The notes under the pieces: model-generated
The model's database searches: none
The model's input: the letters and a program-made list of their open reading frames with translations, nothing else
What the model was told of the DNA's origin: nothing
Shown: positions 1-6,955 of the stretch, one piece after another
How the letters are laid out: the number at the start of each line of letters is the position of its first letter
Position numbering within the stretch: position 1 is the stretch's first letter
Position numbers and translations under genes: made by a program
Source of the DNA: Bacteroidales bacterium
Lineage (GTDB): Bacteria > Bacteroidota > Bacteroidia > Bacteroidales > UBA10428
NCBI GenBank assembly: GCA_030626465.1
Contig: DAOUOU010000141.1
Span: 1-7,311, forward strand
DNA length: 7,311 nt
Reading direction: 5' to 3'

Positions 1-344
1 GAAAAATAATCATTAAAAATGAAAACGGAAAATCAGTTGTTGAAACTTTGACAGAATACCGGAAAATAGTAGAATACCTGCTGGAGTGCAGCCATACAAA
101 AGTTTATATACAGAGTGTACTACCGGTTAGTGCTGAATGTCCGTATGGTGATATCAATGCTAATATCGAGCAGTTGAATCGGGAATTAAAGAACCTGGCT
201 CAGGAACTTGATGTTAGTTTTATCGATCTTTTTACAGAGTTTATCAGAGGAGATGAATTGAATCCTGATTATCATATCGATGGAATACATTTAAATGCAC
301 AGGGATATATTTTATGGAAAACGATCATCTCTGATTACCTTTAG
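1..344 (+). CDS. SGNH/GDSL-type hydrolase, C-terminal part (gene cut by window start)
   Basis: This is the 3' end of a gene. The frame (codons from base 3) is open to the window edge, so the TTG at 48 is internal and not a start. The visible ~114 residues match the C-terminal half of an SGNH/GDSL hydrolase: a strand-like YIQSVLPVS segment (about nt 105-131), a helix with NxxIEQLNRELKNLAQELDV, then VSFIDLF, and the block V motif DGIHLNAQGY, where Asp (279-281) and His (288-290) would complete the Ser-Asp-His triad. The block I GDS motif would lie upstream. Family members remove or transfer acyl groups, often acetyl groups on carbohydrates. Placement just before an MBOAT acyltransferase suggests a carbohydrate esterase or acetyltransferase of the same glycan, but the substrate cannot be read from the sequence. 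The family call is fairly sure; the role is inference. Confidence 0.8.
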   Translation, partial: KIIIKNENGKSVVETLTEYRKIVEYLLECSHTKVYIQSVLPVSAECPYGDINANIEQLNRELKNLAQELDVSFIDLFTEFIRGDELNPDYHIDGIHLNAQGYILWKTIISDYL

Positions 345-352
345 AAACAGGT

Positions 353-367
353 TGAGCAGGATGCTCA
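353..367 (+). terminator. Small hairpin after the SGNH gene, possible weak terminator
   Basis: A perfect 6-bp inverted repeat (TGAGCA, loop GGA, TGCTCA) begins 8 bases after the stop codon of the partial SGNH gene. It is followed by CCTTATTTG rather than a clean T-run, although a run of seven T lies about 27 bases further on. A second, AT-only repeat (TTTATC, loop TTTT, GATAAA) sits at 409-424. Either could contribute to termination, but neither is a canonical intrinsic terminator. Confidence 0.25.
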
Positions 368-414
368 TCCTTATTTGATCAATCAATAAAACTGTTTTTT
401 TAAATCATTTTATC

Positions 415-448
415 TTTTGATAAAGAATTATTACCTATGTTATATTAA
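415..448 (+). promoter_or_regulatory. Candidate Bacteroidota-type promoter upstream of the MBOAT gene
   Basis: The 141-base gap between the SGNH fragment and the MBOAT gene is very AT-rich. It holds a TTTTG at 415-419 (like the -33 TTTG element of Bacteroidota sigma-70 promoters) and TATATTAA at 441-448, which matches 4 of the 6 fixed positions of TAnnTTTG. The spacer is 21 bases. TATATTTA at 453-460 is a better -7 match (5 of 6) but has no partner upstream. In DNA this AT-rich such matches arise by chance, so this is only a candidate. Confidence 0.2.
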
Positions 449-485
449 TACATATATTTAGAGCTCAAATTCCACAAAGCAAAGA

Positions 486-1928
486 ATGTTATTTAATTCA
501 CTTCAGTTTCTTGTATTTTTCCCGATAGTATTAGCACTTTATTTCACAATAAAACCAAAATATCGTTGGATCATGCTGTTAATTGCCAGCTATTACTTCT
601 ACATGTGCTGGAATTATAAATACATCGTATTGATCCTTCTTTCCACCATCGTTGATTATTTTGCCGGAATCTTTATGGCTTCAACAAAAAGCAGGAAAAA
701 ACGGAAGCTTTTACTTCTTGCAAGCCTGTTTACCAACCTGGGGTTGCTATTCTCTTTTAAATATTTCAACTTCTTCGGAGACAGTCTGAGCTTTTTATTT
801 GATAAGTTGAATATATTTTACGATGTACCAGCTTTTAATGTACTGCTGCCCGTAGGGATATCCTTCTATACATTCCAGACATTAAGCTATACCATTGATA
901 TTTACCGGGGAAAGAAAGAACCTGAGAAACATTTCGGGATATTTGCACTTTATGTTTCATTTTTTCCACAGTTGGTGGCAGGTCCTATCGAACGCTCTAC
1001 AAGTCTTCTCCCCCAGTTCCATAAGGACCATACTTTCGACTACAACAGAATACGAGATGGTATTGTGTTAATGATATTCGGATTTTTTAAAAAGGTGGTT
1101 ATTGCCGATCGACTGGCCGAATATGTAAATTTGGTTTACAATAATGTAACTGATTTTAACGGACTTCAAAACGTAATTGCAACCTTCTTTTTCTCTTTTC
1201 AGATTTATTGCGATTTCTCGGGGTACAGTGATATTGCCATAGGTGCTGCACTGATATTGGGATATCGTTTAATGACGAACTTCAATAGGCCATACCTTTC
1301 AAGGAACATACGCGAGTTTTGGCAGCGTTGGCATATATCGCTTTCAACCTGGTTTCGCGATTACCTTTATATCCCACTGGGAGGTAACCGTGTGGTAAAG
1401 TGGAGATGGTATTACAATCTGTTTATCACTTTTGTTATCAGCGGATTATGGCATGGAGCAAACTGGACATTTATCATTTGGGGTGCGCTTCATGGATTCT
1501 ATCTTATTTTTGCCATCTGGACTAAAAATATTCGCAATAAAGTGAATGGTGTTCTCAGACTGGATCGTTTAAAGACCATTCATGCAATGCTGGAGATTTC
1601 TATTACCTTTCTACTAGCAGTATTTGCCTGGATTTTCTTCAGAGCAAATAGTCTGAATGATGCTGTAGTGATTATTAAGAACCTGTTTACATCCGATTTT
1701 TTTAAGGGAAATCTAAACCTTTTCAAATTTAAGGCTGATTTTTATTTGTCTTTTATTTTAATTGGATTTTTGCTGGTATACGAAATATTTGAAGAACGCT
1801 ATGAAATAACACATAAGATTACTCGTGGTTGGTCGATCATCCGCTGGGTATTACTTACATTGGTATTGCTTTCCATATTTATTTTGGGCAAATGGGAAGA
1901 AGCTGACTTCCTCTATTTCCAATTCTAA
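486..1928 (+). CDS. MBOAT family O-acyltransferase, AlgI-like
   Basis: This 480-residue polytopic inner-membrane protein is likely to move an acyl group, probably acetyl, from a cytoplasmic donor toward the periplasm for glycan O-acylation. The N-terminus MLFNSLQFLVFFPIV is the typical AlgI/DltB-like start, which fixes the ATG. Many hydrophobic segments run along the length. The AlgI core is intact: PVGISFYTFQ (near residue 120), FFPQLVAGPIER (about 160-170), QIYCDFSGYSDIAIG (about 240-253), FWQRWHISLSTWFRDYLY with IPLGG (278-300), and SGLWHGANW (319-327). His323 corresponds to the invariant MBOAT catalytic histidine and His283 lies in the second conserved motif. Length fits the family (about 460-520). 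The downstream AlgJ-like gene starts 39 bases later, giving the usual two-gene transfer module. DltB is less likely because no dlt genes are near. The acyl group and the acceptor glycan are inferred. Confidence 0.95.
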   Translation: MLFNSLQFLVFFPIVLALYFTIKPKYRWIMLLIASYYFYMCWNYKYIVLILLSTIVDYFAGIFMASTKSRKKRKLLLLASLFTNLGLLFSFKYFNFFGDSLSFLFDKLNIFYDVPAFNVLLPVGISFYTFQTLSYTIDIYRGKKEPEKHFGIFALYVSFFPQLVAGPIERSTSLLPQFHKDHTFDYNRIRDGIVLMIFGFFKKVVIADRLAEYVNLVYNNVTDFNGLQNVIATFFFSFQIYCDFSGYSDIAIGAALILGYRLMTNFNRPYLSRNIREFWQRWHISLSTWFRDYLYIPLGGNRVVKWRWYYNLFITFVISGLWHGANWTFIIWGALHGFYLIFAIWTKNIRNKVNGVLRLDRLKTIHAMLEISITFLLAVFAWIFFRANSLNDAVVIIKNLFTSDFFKGNLNLFKFKADFYLSFILIGFLLVYEIFEERYEITHKITRGWSIIRWVLLTLVLLSIFILGKWEEADFLYFQF

Positions 1929-1967
1929 AAAAATAAGGATGTAATAACCATAACCTTCTTTTGTGCT

Positions 1968-3062
1968 ATGAAAACACGTGAAAATATATTGAGAATTGCC
2001 ATTTATGTAACAGGAATACTTTGTCTTTATGCTTGGATCGGAGTTAGAACACTCCCTGTTATGAACTCCATATTGCGAGAAAAAATCATTCCTGAACATT
2101 GGGAATTTACCAAATGGGGTGAGCTGTACTATTTTAATTATATAAAACATTTCAAGGAGAAGAACCTTCCTACTCCTGAACGAAAGTATAGATTTTCTGA
2201 TAAACACCCCTCCCTGAAAGAGGCAGATATACTTATTTTCGGCGATAGCTTTTTTGATTTTACCCGTCAAAAAACATTTCCTGAACGACTGGCTGATTCC
2301 TTAAGCAAAAAGGTATATTACGAACGTTTTTTCTATCCGCTTGAAACTTTCAGCAGAGAAAATTTTTCCAATAAACAGCCGAAATTGTTGATTTACGAAA
2401 CTGTAGAGAGGGACATCGGTATCAGGTTCAATACTCCTCATACCGATCAAGTATATGAGGACAATAGAAGCGAAATACGAAAAAAGTTTGCTACAGGAAA
2501 GGACTGGCTCTTTTATGACTTAGAAGAAGAAATGTACAATAAGATGCTTAAAGGCAGCATTTTAAGCACAGATATTTATAGTTGGATCGCTACAGTTAAG
2601 TTTGATCATTTTAACTTTATCTCTCCGCTGACTCCAAAATATTACCTGGAAGATACGGCACAGCCCTGGTTGTTTTTGCATAAGCAGGTAAACGATGAAA
2701 TCTCAAGTTTTTATTACCACCATAGCGATAAGGATATAGAAACCTATTGCGACAATATTGCCGACCTGGCCAACAAAGTGAAAACAAATTACAATATGGA
2801 GTTTTTATTCATCGCTATCCCTAATAAATACACGGTATGCCATTCCTTGATCAATGATGATGAATACAATGAATTGTTGCCACGGATAAATGATTGTCTT
2901 GAAAAAAAGGGTGTTTCTGTAGTTAGGCTGTATGATGACTTTATGAACTCAGACAAGATTCTATTTTACGGTACAGATACGCACTGGAATAAAAACGGCG
3001 TTGATATCGCTCTCAGCAAAACACTGGAAATGCTCAATAAAGGTGGAGAACTGAGGAATTAG
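1968..3062 (+). CDS. Membrane-anchored AlgJ/AlgX-like SGNH acetyltransferase
   Basis: This 364-residue protein probably completes glycan O-acylation in the periplasm with the AlgI-like protein encoded just upstream. A hydrophobic stretch at about residues 8-26, after a short basic N-terminus, looks like an uncleaved signal anchor. The SGNH nucleophile motif GDSFFDF is at 92-98 (Ser94), and YETVERD at 143-149 resembles the conserved E-S/T-x-E-R element of AlgJ/AlgX. The C-terminal DTHWNKNG motif at 337-344 supplies Asp337 and His339, so the full Ser-Asp-His set is present. AlgX is longer (about 470) because it carries a carbohydrate-binding module; this protein ends soon after block V and is closer to AlgJ in layout. 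The start is the first ATG after the upstream stop that gives the anchor. A simple esterase role is possible, but DTHW plus the MBOAT partner favours acyl transfer. Confidence 0.85.
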   Translation: MKTRENILRIAIYVTGILCLYAWIGVRTLPVMNSILREKIIPEHWEFTKWGELYYFNYIKHFKEKNLPTPERKYRFSDKHPSLKEADILIFGDSFFDFTRQKTFPERLADSLSKKVYYERFFYPLETFSRENFSNKQPKLLIYETVERDIGIRFNTPHTDQVYEDNRSEIRKKFATGKDWLFYDLEEEMYNKMLKGSILSTDIYSWIATVKFDHFNFISPLTPKYYLEDTAQPWLFLHKQVNDEISSFYYHHSDKDIETYCDNIADLANKVKTNYNMEFLFIAIPNKYTVCHSLINDDEYNELLPRINDCLEKKGVSVVRLYDDFMNSDKILFYGTDTHWNKNGVDIALSKTLEMLNKGGELRN

Positions 3063-3146
3063 CACCAAAATGACACCTGGAAATGATATATATTCAAAGG
3101 ATAGCATGTTAACAATATGGGGCAACTTTTATTCCAGATGATTAAC

Positions 3147-3177
3147 TTTTGTTATATTTTTTAACTGATTCATCTTG
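3147..3177 (+). promoter_or_regulatory. Candidate promoter for the CDP-sugar cassette
   Basis: The 191-base gap before rfbF is the largest in the window and separates the acylation module from the sugar cassette. It contains TTTTG at 3147-3151 and, 18 bases later, TCATCTTG at 3170-3177, which keeps 4 of the 6 fixed positions of the Bacteroidota TAnnTTTG element. Initiation about seven bases after this would leave a leader of roughly 70 bases. No convincing hairpin with a T-run was found in the gap, so read-through from the upstream genes is also possible. Confidence 0.25.
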
Positions 3178-3253
3178 GGATATCGCTCATTAATAAAATA
3201 GTATCAGAGCATACATAAATAAAAAGTAAATTTGAAAATTAAAAATTAGATTT

Positions 3254-4042
3254 ATGAAAGTTGTTATTCTGGCAGGAGGATATGGTACCCGTATTAGCGA
3301 GGAAAGCGGAGTACGTCCAAAACCCATGGTAGAAGTTGGAAATAAGCCTATCCTCTGGCATATCATGAAAATATATTCACATTACGGATTGAATGAGTTC
3401 GTAATTTGCCTGGGATACAAAGGCTATGTATTAAAAGAATATTTTGCTAACTATTTCCTTCATGAGTCTGATGTTACTTTTGATATGGTCAATAATAAAA
3501 TGGATGTACACCGTAAAAATGTTGAACCATGGAAGGTAACATTGGTTGACACAGGTCAGAATACCATGACAGGTGGCCGGATAAAAAAAGTGAAAGATTA
3601 TATTGATGATGAAACCTTCTGTCTGACCTATGGCGATGGATTGAGCGATATCAACATTGCTGACCTAATCAAATTTCATAAAAATGAGAACACCCTTGCC
3701 ACACTTACGGCAGTAAAAGAACCCGGTCGTTTTGGTGTATTCAGTCTGACCGAAGGAAGCAATAGCATTGATAATTTCAGAGAAAAGCCAAATGTAGTGA
3801 GCGATAGAAGTGCCTGGATCAACGGAGGCTTTTTTGTTCTTGAACCCAAAGTAATTGATTATATATCTGATGATCAGACCGTTTGGGAAAAAGACCCCCT
3901 GCAATCACTTGCTGATGAGAACCAGCTTTCTGCATACCGACACAAAGGATTCTGGCAATCTATGGATACACTTAGGGACAGGAATGTTCTGGAAAAGCTC
4001 TGGGAGACAGACGCACCCTGGAAAGTATGGAATGATAAATAA
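3254..4042 (+). CDS. rfbF: Glucose-1-phosphate cytidylyltransferase
   Basis: This enzyme makes CDP-D-glucose and pyrophosphate from CTP and alpha-D-glucose 1-phosphate in the cytoplasm, the entry step to CDP-activated deoxy and branched sugars. The 262 residues match the usual length (about 257). The nucleotide-binding signature LAGGYGTRISEESGVRPKPM spans residues 6-25, with Lys23 in the PKPM element; ILWHIMKIYSHYGLNEFVICLGYKG follows directly. TYGDGLSDINI (125-135, with Asp128 and Asp132) is the metal/sugar site characteristic of RfbF rather than RmlA or GalU. GRFGVF, INGGFFVLEP and GFWQSMDTLRD complete the family pattern. The ATG follows an A/T-rich leader without a Shine-Dalgarno. It heads a run of closely spaced sugar-modifying genes, the next starting 28 bases on. 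The call is firm. Unusually, the standard partner rfbG does not follow. Confidence 0.95.
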   Translation: MKVVILAGGYGTRISEESGVRPKPMVEVGNKPILWHIMKIYSHYGLNEFVICLGYKGYVLKEYFANYFLHESDVTFDMVNNKMDVHRKNVEPWKVTLVDTGQNTMTGGRIKKVKDYIDDETFCLTYGDGLSDINIADLIKFHKNENTLATLTAVKEPGRFGVFSLTEGSNSIDNFREKPNVVSDRSAWINGGFFVLEPKVIDYISDDQTVWEKDPLQSLADENQLSAYRHKGFWQSMDTLRDRNVLEKLWETDAPWKVWNDK

Positions 4043-4070
4043 ATAATAATTTACTTTAAGCATATATAAA

Positions 4071-5114
4071 ATGAAATTTTTAATTACCGGTAATCTTGGA
4101 TACGTTGGTTCAGAACTTACAAAATTACTTCGGAGGGCCTACCCCGATGCAAAAATTGAAGGATTTGATATCGGGTTGTTTTCCCGTCAGATCACCAACA
4201 ACACTTACGTACCCGAGATTTTTCTCAACAGACAGCATTACGGCGACGTGAGGAAATTCCCCGAGCAAATTCTTGAGGGTGTTGATATAGTTATTCAGCT
4301 TGCGGCAATATCAAATGATCCCATCGGGAATAAATTCGAAAAAATTACGGATGAAATCAATCATTTAGCAGCAGTTGATATTACAGAAAAGGCAAAAAAA
4401 CAGGGTGTAAAACGCGTTGTTTTTGCGTCAAGTTGCAGTGTTTATGGTTTGGCTGATGACCAGGCACGAACAGAAAGCTCGGAAGTCAATCCGCTTACTG
4501 CCTATGCCAGGTCAAAGGTCAATACCGAAAATGATCTCAAATCACTTGCTGCCGATGACTTTATTGTTACATGTTTACGTTTTGCTACAGCCTGTGGTAT
4601 GAGCGACCGTCTGCGTCTTGACCTTGTACTGAATGATTTTGTTGCCGGTGCTTACACAGCAAAGGAAATTACTATATTAAGTGACGGCTCACCCTGGCGT
4701 CCATTGATCAATGTCCGTGATATGGGTAGAGCCATTATATGGGCTAGTGAACGCAAAACTTCAGCGAATACGAATTATCTTGTTGTGAATGCGGGAAGTA
4801 ACGTTTGGAATTACCAAATCAGGGACCTGGCATTGGAAATAAAATCCATCATGCCTGAAGTAGATGTTTCGATTAATGAAAATGCACAACCTGACAAGCG
4901 ATCCTACAAGGTTGACTTTTCTGCGTTTGCTGCTTTTGCGCCTGATCATCAGCCAATTTATGACCTGAGAGCCACCATACATGATCTGTATGAAGGTTTA
5001 AAGGCTATTCAGTTTGCTGATAAGGATTTCAGAAGCTCCTCTCTGATCAGACTACAAGTTGTGAATGCTTTGATAGAGAAAGGTATATTCGATCAGAATC
5101 TAGAATTGTTATAA
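4071..5114 (+). CDS. Extended-SDR NAD(P)-dependent sugar epimerase/reductase
   Basis: This 347-residue protein is an extended short-chain dehydrogenase that should act on a nucleotide sugar in the cytoplasm as epimerase or ketoreductase. The Rossmann motif TGNLGYVGSEL (residues 6-16) has the GxxGxxG glycines at 7, 10 and 13. IQLAAISND follows the usual third-strand position, SSCSVYG (120-126) supplies the active-site Ser region, and YARSK gives catalytic Tyr145 and Lys149. WRPLINVRDMGRAIIWA is the typical substrate-domain HVxD-like segment. The sequence lacks the TDEVYG-like motif of RmlB and the SDKCY-like motif of CDP-glucose 4,6-dehydratase, so a dehydratase role is unlikely. The C-terminal tail (about 305-347) extends beyond the core and looks like a family-specific helix pair. 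Its stop overlaps the next start (TAATG), implying coupled translation. Within a C-methyl sugar pathway the simplest role is final 4-keto reduction or an epimerisation; which one is not decidable here. Confidence 0.85.
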   Translation: MKFLITGNLGYVGSELTKLLRRAYPDAKIEGFDIGLFSRQITNNTYVPEIFLNRQHYGDVRKFPEQILEGVDIVIQLAAISNDPIGNKFEKITDEINHLAAVDITEKAKKQGVKRVVFASSCSVYGLADDQARTESSEVNPLTAYARSKVNTENDLKSLAADDFIVTCLRFATACGMSDRLRLDLVLNDFVAGAYTAKEITILSDGSPWRPLINVRDMGRAIIWASERKTSANTNYLVVNAGSNVWNYQIRDLALEIKSIMPEVDVSINENAQPDKRSYKVDFSAFAAFAPDHQPIYDLRATIHDLYEGLKAIQFADKDFRSSSLIRLQVVNALIEKGIFDQNLELL

Positions 5115-5659
5115 TGATTTTTACGTCAACACCTTTAAAAGGCGCATTCACGATTGATACAGAACCGTTTCAGGATGACAGAGGCTTGTTTGCCCGTACA
5201 TTTTGTAAAAATGAATTTCAGCAAATAGAGCATAGGGGGGAATTTGTACAGTTTAATCACTCACACACAAACCTTAGTGGTACCATTCGAGGTATGCACT
5301 ACCAATTACCCCCATTCTCAGAAATAAAGCTCATCCGGTGCATTAAAGGTGCAGTATATGACGTAATTATAGATATCAGAAAAGGATCCCCAACATTTCT
5401 TCAATACTTTTCAATAACGCTGAGTGAAGAAAATATGAAGCTGATCTATATTCCTGAGGGGTTTGCACATGGTTTTCAGACCCTGCATGATCACACTGAA
5501 CTGATCTATCACCATACCAGTTTCTATACACCCGGTATGGAAGGGGGAATACGCTATGATGATCCGGCAATAAATATCCACTGGCCCGAAAAAGTGCAAA
5601 ATATTTCCGATAAAGATAAAAATATGCCGGTTCTCGATGATGATTTCCAGGGGATATAA
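5114..5659 (+). CDS. rfbC: RmlC-like dTDP-4-dehydrorhamnose 3,5-epimerase family protein
   Basis: This cupin-fold enzyme of 181 residues (family about 180-190) would epimerise C3 and/or C5 of a 4-keto-6-deoxy sugar nucleotide. Conserved elements appear in order: FQDDRGLFARTF (19-30), TIRGMHYQ (57-64) with catalytic His62, KLIRC with Lys72, GAVYDVIIDIRKGSPTF, IPEGFAHGFQTL, Tyr132, Tyr138, the DDPAINIHWP segment (149-158) and ISDKD with Asp168, the likely partner of His62. The catalytic set is therefore complete. A difference from standard RmlC is that the usual YK-x-T-x-YY segment reads YHHTSFY (132-138), so substrate choice may differ. No rmlA, rmlB or rmlD is present, whereas a CDP-glucose synthase lies two genes upstream, so the substrate is inferred to be a CDP sugar rather than the dTDP-rhamnose intermediate; the symbol names the family. 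The start overlaps the preceding stop by one base. Confidence 0.88.
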   Translation: MIFTSTPLKGAFTIDTEPFQDDRGLFARTFCKNEFQQIEHRGEFVQFNHSHTNLSGTIRGMHYQLPPFSEIKLIRCIKGAVYDVIIDIRKGSPTFLQYFSITLSEENMKLIYIPEGFAHGFQTLHDHTELIYHHTSFYTPGMEGGIRYDDPAINIHWPEKVQNISDKDKNMPVLDDDFQGI

Positions 5660-5721
5660 TTTATTGATAGTAAGAAACAGCTTAACTGATAAAACAATAA
5701 CCGAAATAAAAATAATTCCAG

Positions 5722-6954
5722 ATGAAATGCAGACATTGTAAAAACGAACTAAAGCATGTATTTGTGGACCTTTATACCTGTCCGCCTTCTAATGCTATGG
5801 TAAATACCGAAGAGCTTAATGCACCCGAAAATTATTTTCCTCTGAAGATATTCACTTGTGATAGTTGCCTGCTGGTTCAGGTCGATGAAGTGAAAAAAGC
5901 TGATGAAATATTCGATGGAGAATATACCTATTTCTCCTCCTACTCAACCAGCTGGCTGGAGCATGCAAATAAGTATGTTGATATGATGGTGGATAGGTTC
6001 CATTTTTCTTCGGCTTCACAAATCATCGAAATTGCATCCAACGATGGTTATCTGTTACAATATTTTAAAGAAAAAAATATCCCTGTTCTGGGCGTTGATC
6101 CCACTGCCAATACTGCAGCTGTTGCAAAAGAAAAGGGCATTGAAACCATTGTGGATTTTTTTGGTTCTTCTTTTGCCCAAAAGGAGTTGGTTGATAAAGG
6201 AATTCAGGCTGATCTGATCCTGGGAAATAATGTTCTGGCTCATGTTCCTGACATTAATGATTTTGTAGGAGGAATGAAAAAAGCCTTGAAAAGTAATGGT
6301 GTCATTACCATGGAATTCCCCCACCTTTACCAACTGATAAGGGAAAACCAGTTTGATACGATCTATCATGAACATTTCAGTTATCTTTCTTTTCATGCAG
6401 TAAAAAGGATTTTTGAATCGCAAGGTCTGGTGATGTTTGATGTTCAGGAAATACCAACTCACGGGGGATCACTGCGAATCTTTGCCAAACACAAAGACGA
6501 TGAATCGAAAACCATTTCATCAAATGTAGCAGATTTGCTGGAGAAAGAAGAAAAAGCAGGCATGCTGACCATGGACTATTACAATAATTTCCAATTGGTT
6601 GTGGAGAACATTAAGTATAGTGTCTGGGATTTTCTGATATCCATGAAAAAACAAAATAAAAAGGTCATTGGATACGGAGCTGCTGCCAAAGGAAATACAT
6701 TGTTAAATTACTGCGGTGTAAAGGGCAATGACTTAATCGAATTTGTTTGTGATGCTTCGCCTTACAAACAGGAGAAATATCTTCCCGGAAGTAGAATTCC
6801 TGTGGTTAGTCCGGATGAAATTAAAAAATACAAACCAGACTATGTTATTATTTTCCCGTGGAACCTTAGATCGGAAATTAGCAGTCAACTGGGTTATATT
6901 CGTGATTGGGGAGGCAAATTCGTTGTATTTATCCCTGAAAAACTGGTATTTTAA
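5722..6954 (+). CDS. Sugar C-methyltransferase, TylC3/NovU/TcaB9-like
   Basis: This 410-residue SAM-dependent enzyme has the three-part layout of nucleotide-sugar C-methyltransferases. An N-terminal zinc-binding domain has CxxC at residues 3-6 and again at 46-49, with TCPPSNAM between. The central SAM Rossmann domain has motif I EIASNDG at 103-109, GVDPT after the second strand, and LILGNNVLAHVPD (about 165-177). The active-site stretch IYHEHFSYL (214-222) has Tyr215, Glu217 and His218 in the place of TcaB9 Tyr222, Glu224 and His225. A C-terminal domain follows with GYGAAAKGNTLLNY and FPWNLRSEI. Studied members methylate C3 or C5 next to a 4-keto group, deprotonating that carbon before SAM attack. 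With rfbF upstream, a CDP-4-keto sugar is the inferred substrate and a methyl-branched sugar the product. The ATG is chosen because it places the first zinc cysteine at position 3. The family is firm; the carbon methylated is unknown. Confidence 0.92.
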   Translation: MKCRHCKNELKHVFVDLYTCPPSNAMVNTEELNAPENYFPLKIFTCDSCLLVQVDEVKKADEIFDGEYTYFSSYSTSWLEHANKYVDMMVDRFHFSSASQIIEIASNDGYLLQYFKEKNIPVLGVDPTANTAAVAKEKGIETIVDFFGSSFAQKELVDKGIQADLILGNNVLAHVPDINDFVGGMKKALKSNGVITMEFPHLYQLIRENQFDTIYHEHFSYLSFHAVKRIFESQGLVMFDVQEIPTHGGSLRIFAKHKDDESKTISSNVADLLEKEEKAGMLTMDYYNNFQLVVENIKYSVWDFLISMKKQNKKVIGYGAAAKGNTLLNYCGVKGNDLIEFVCDASPYKQEKYLPGSRIPVVSPDEIKKYKPDYVIIFPWNLRSEISSQLGYIRDWGGKFVVFIPEKLVF

Positions 6955-6955
6955 T

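Noticed and set aside
48..344. TTG at 48 as the start of a small complete 98-residue protein
   Set aside because: The same frame is open to the window edge, and the protein corresponds to the C-terminal half of an SGNH hydrolase, so the gene begins outside the window.
1851..2270. Minus-strand open frame of 139 codons across the MBOAT/AlgJ junction
   Set aside because: It lies opposite two well-supported genes, has low-complexity aromatic composition and matches no family I recognise. It is a shadow of the plus-strand coding.
3855..4046. Plus-strand open frame overlapping the end of rfbF
   Set aside because: It sits within the conserved C-terminal part of rfbF in another frame and has no family features.
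3254..5659. dTDP-rhamnose (rml) pathway
   Set aside because: The first gene has the YGDGLSD signature of a glucose-1-phosphate cytidylyltransferase, not a thymidylyltransferase, and neither RmlB nor a clear RmlD is present. Only the epimerase resembles the pathway.
5667..5687. Possible hairpin between the epimerase and methyltransferase genes (AGTAAG ... CTTAACT)
   Set aside because: The stem needs a bulge, is short and has no T-run after it, so it is not credible as a terminator within this operon.
6055..6462. Minus-strand open frame of 135 codons inside the methyltransferase gene
   Set aside because: It is antisense to the SAM domain and the catalytic HEHFSY stretch, with no recognisable motif, so it is a chance frame.
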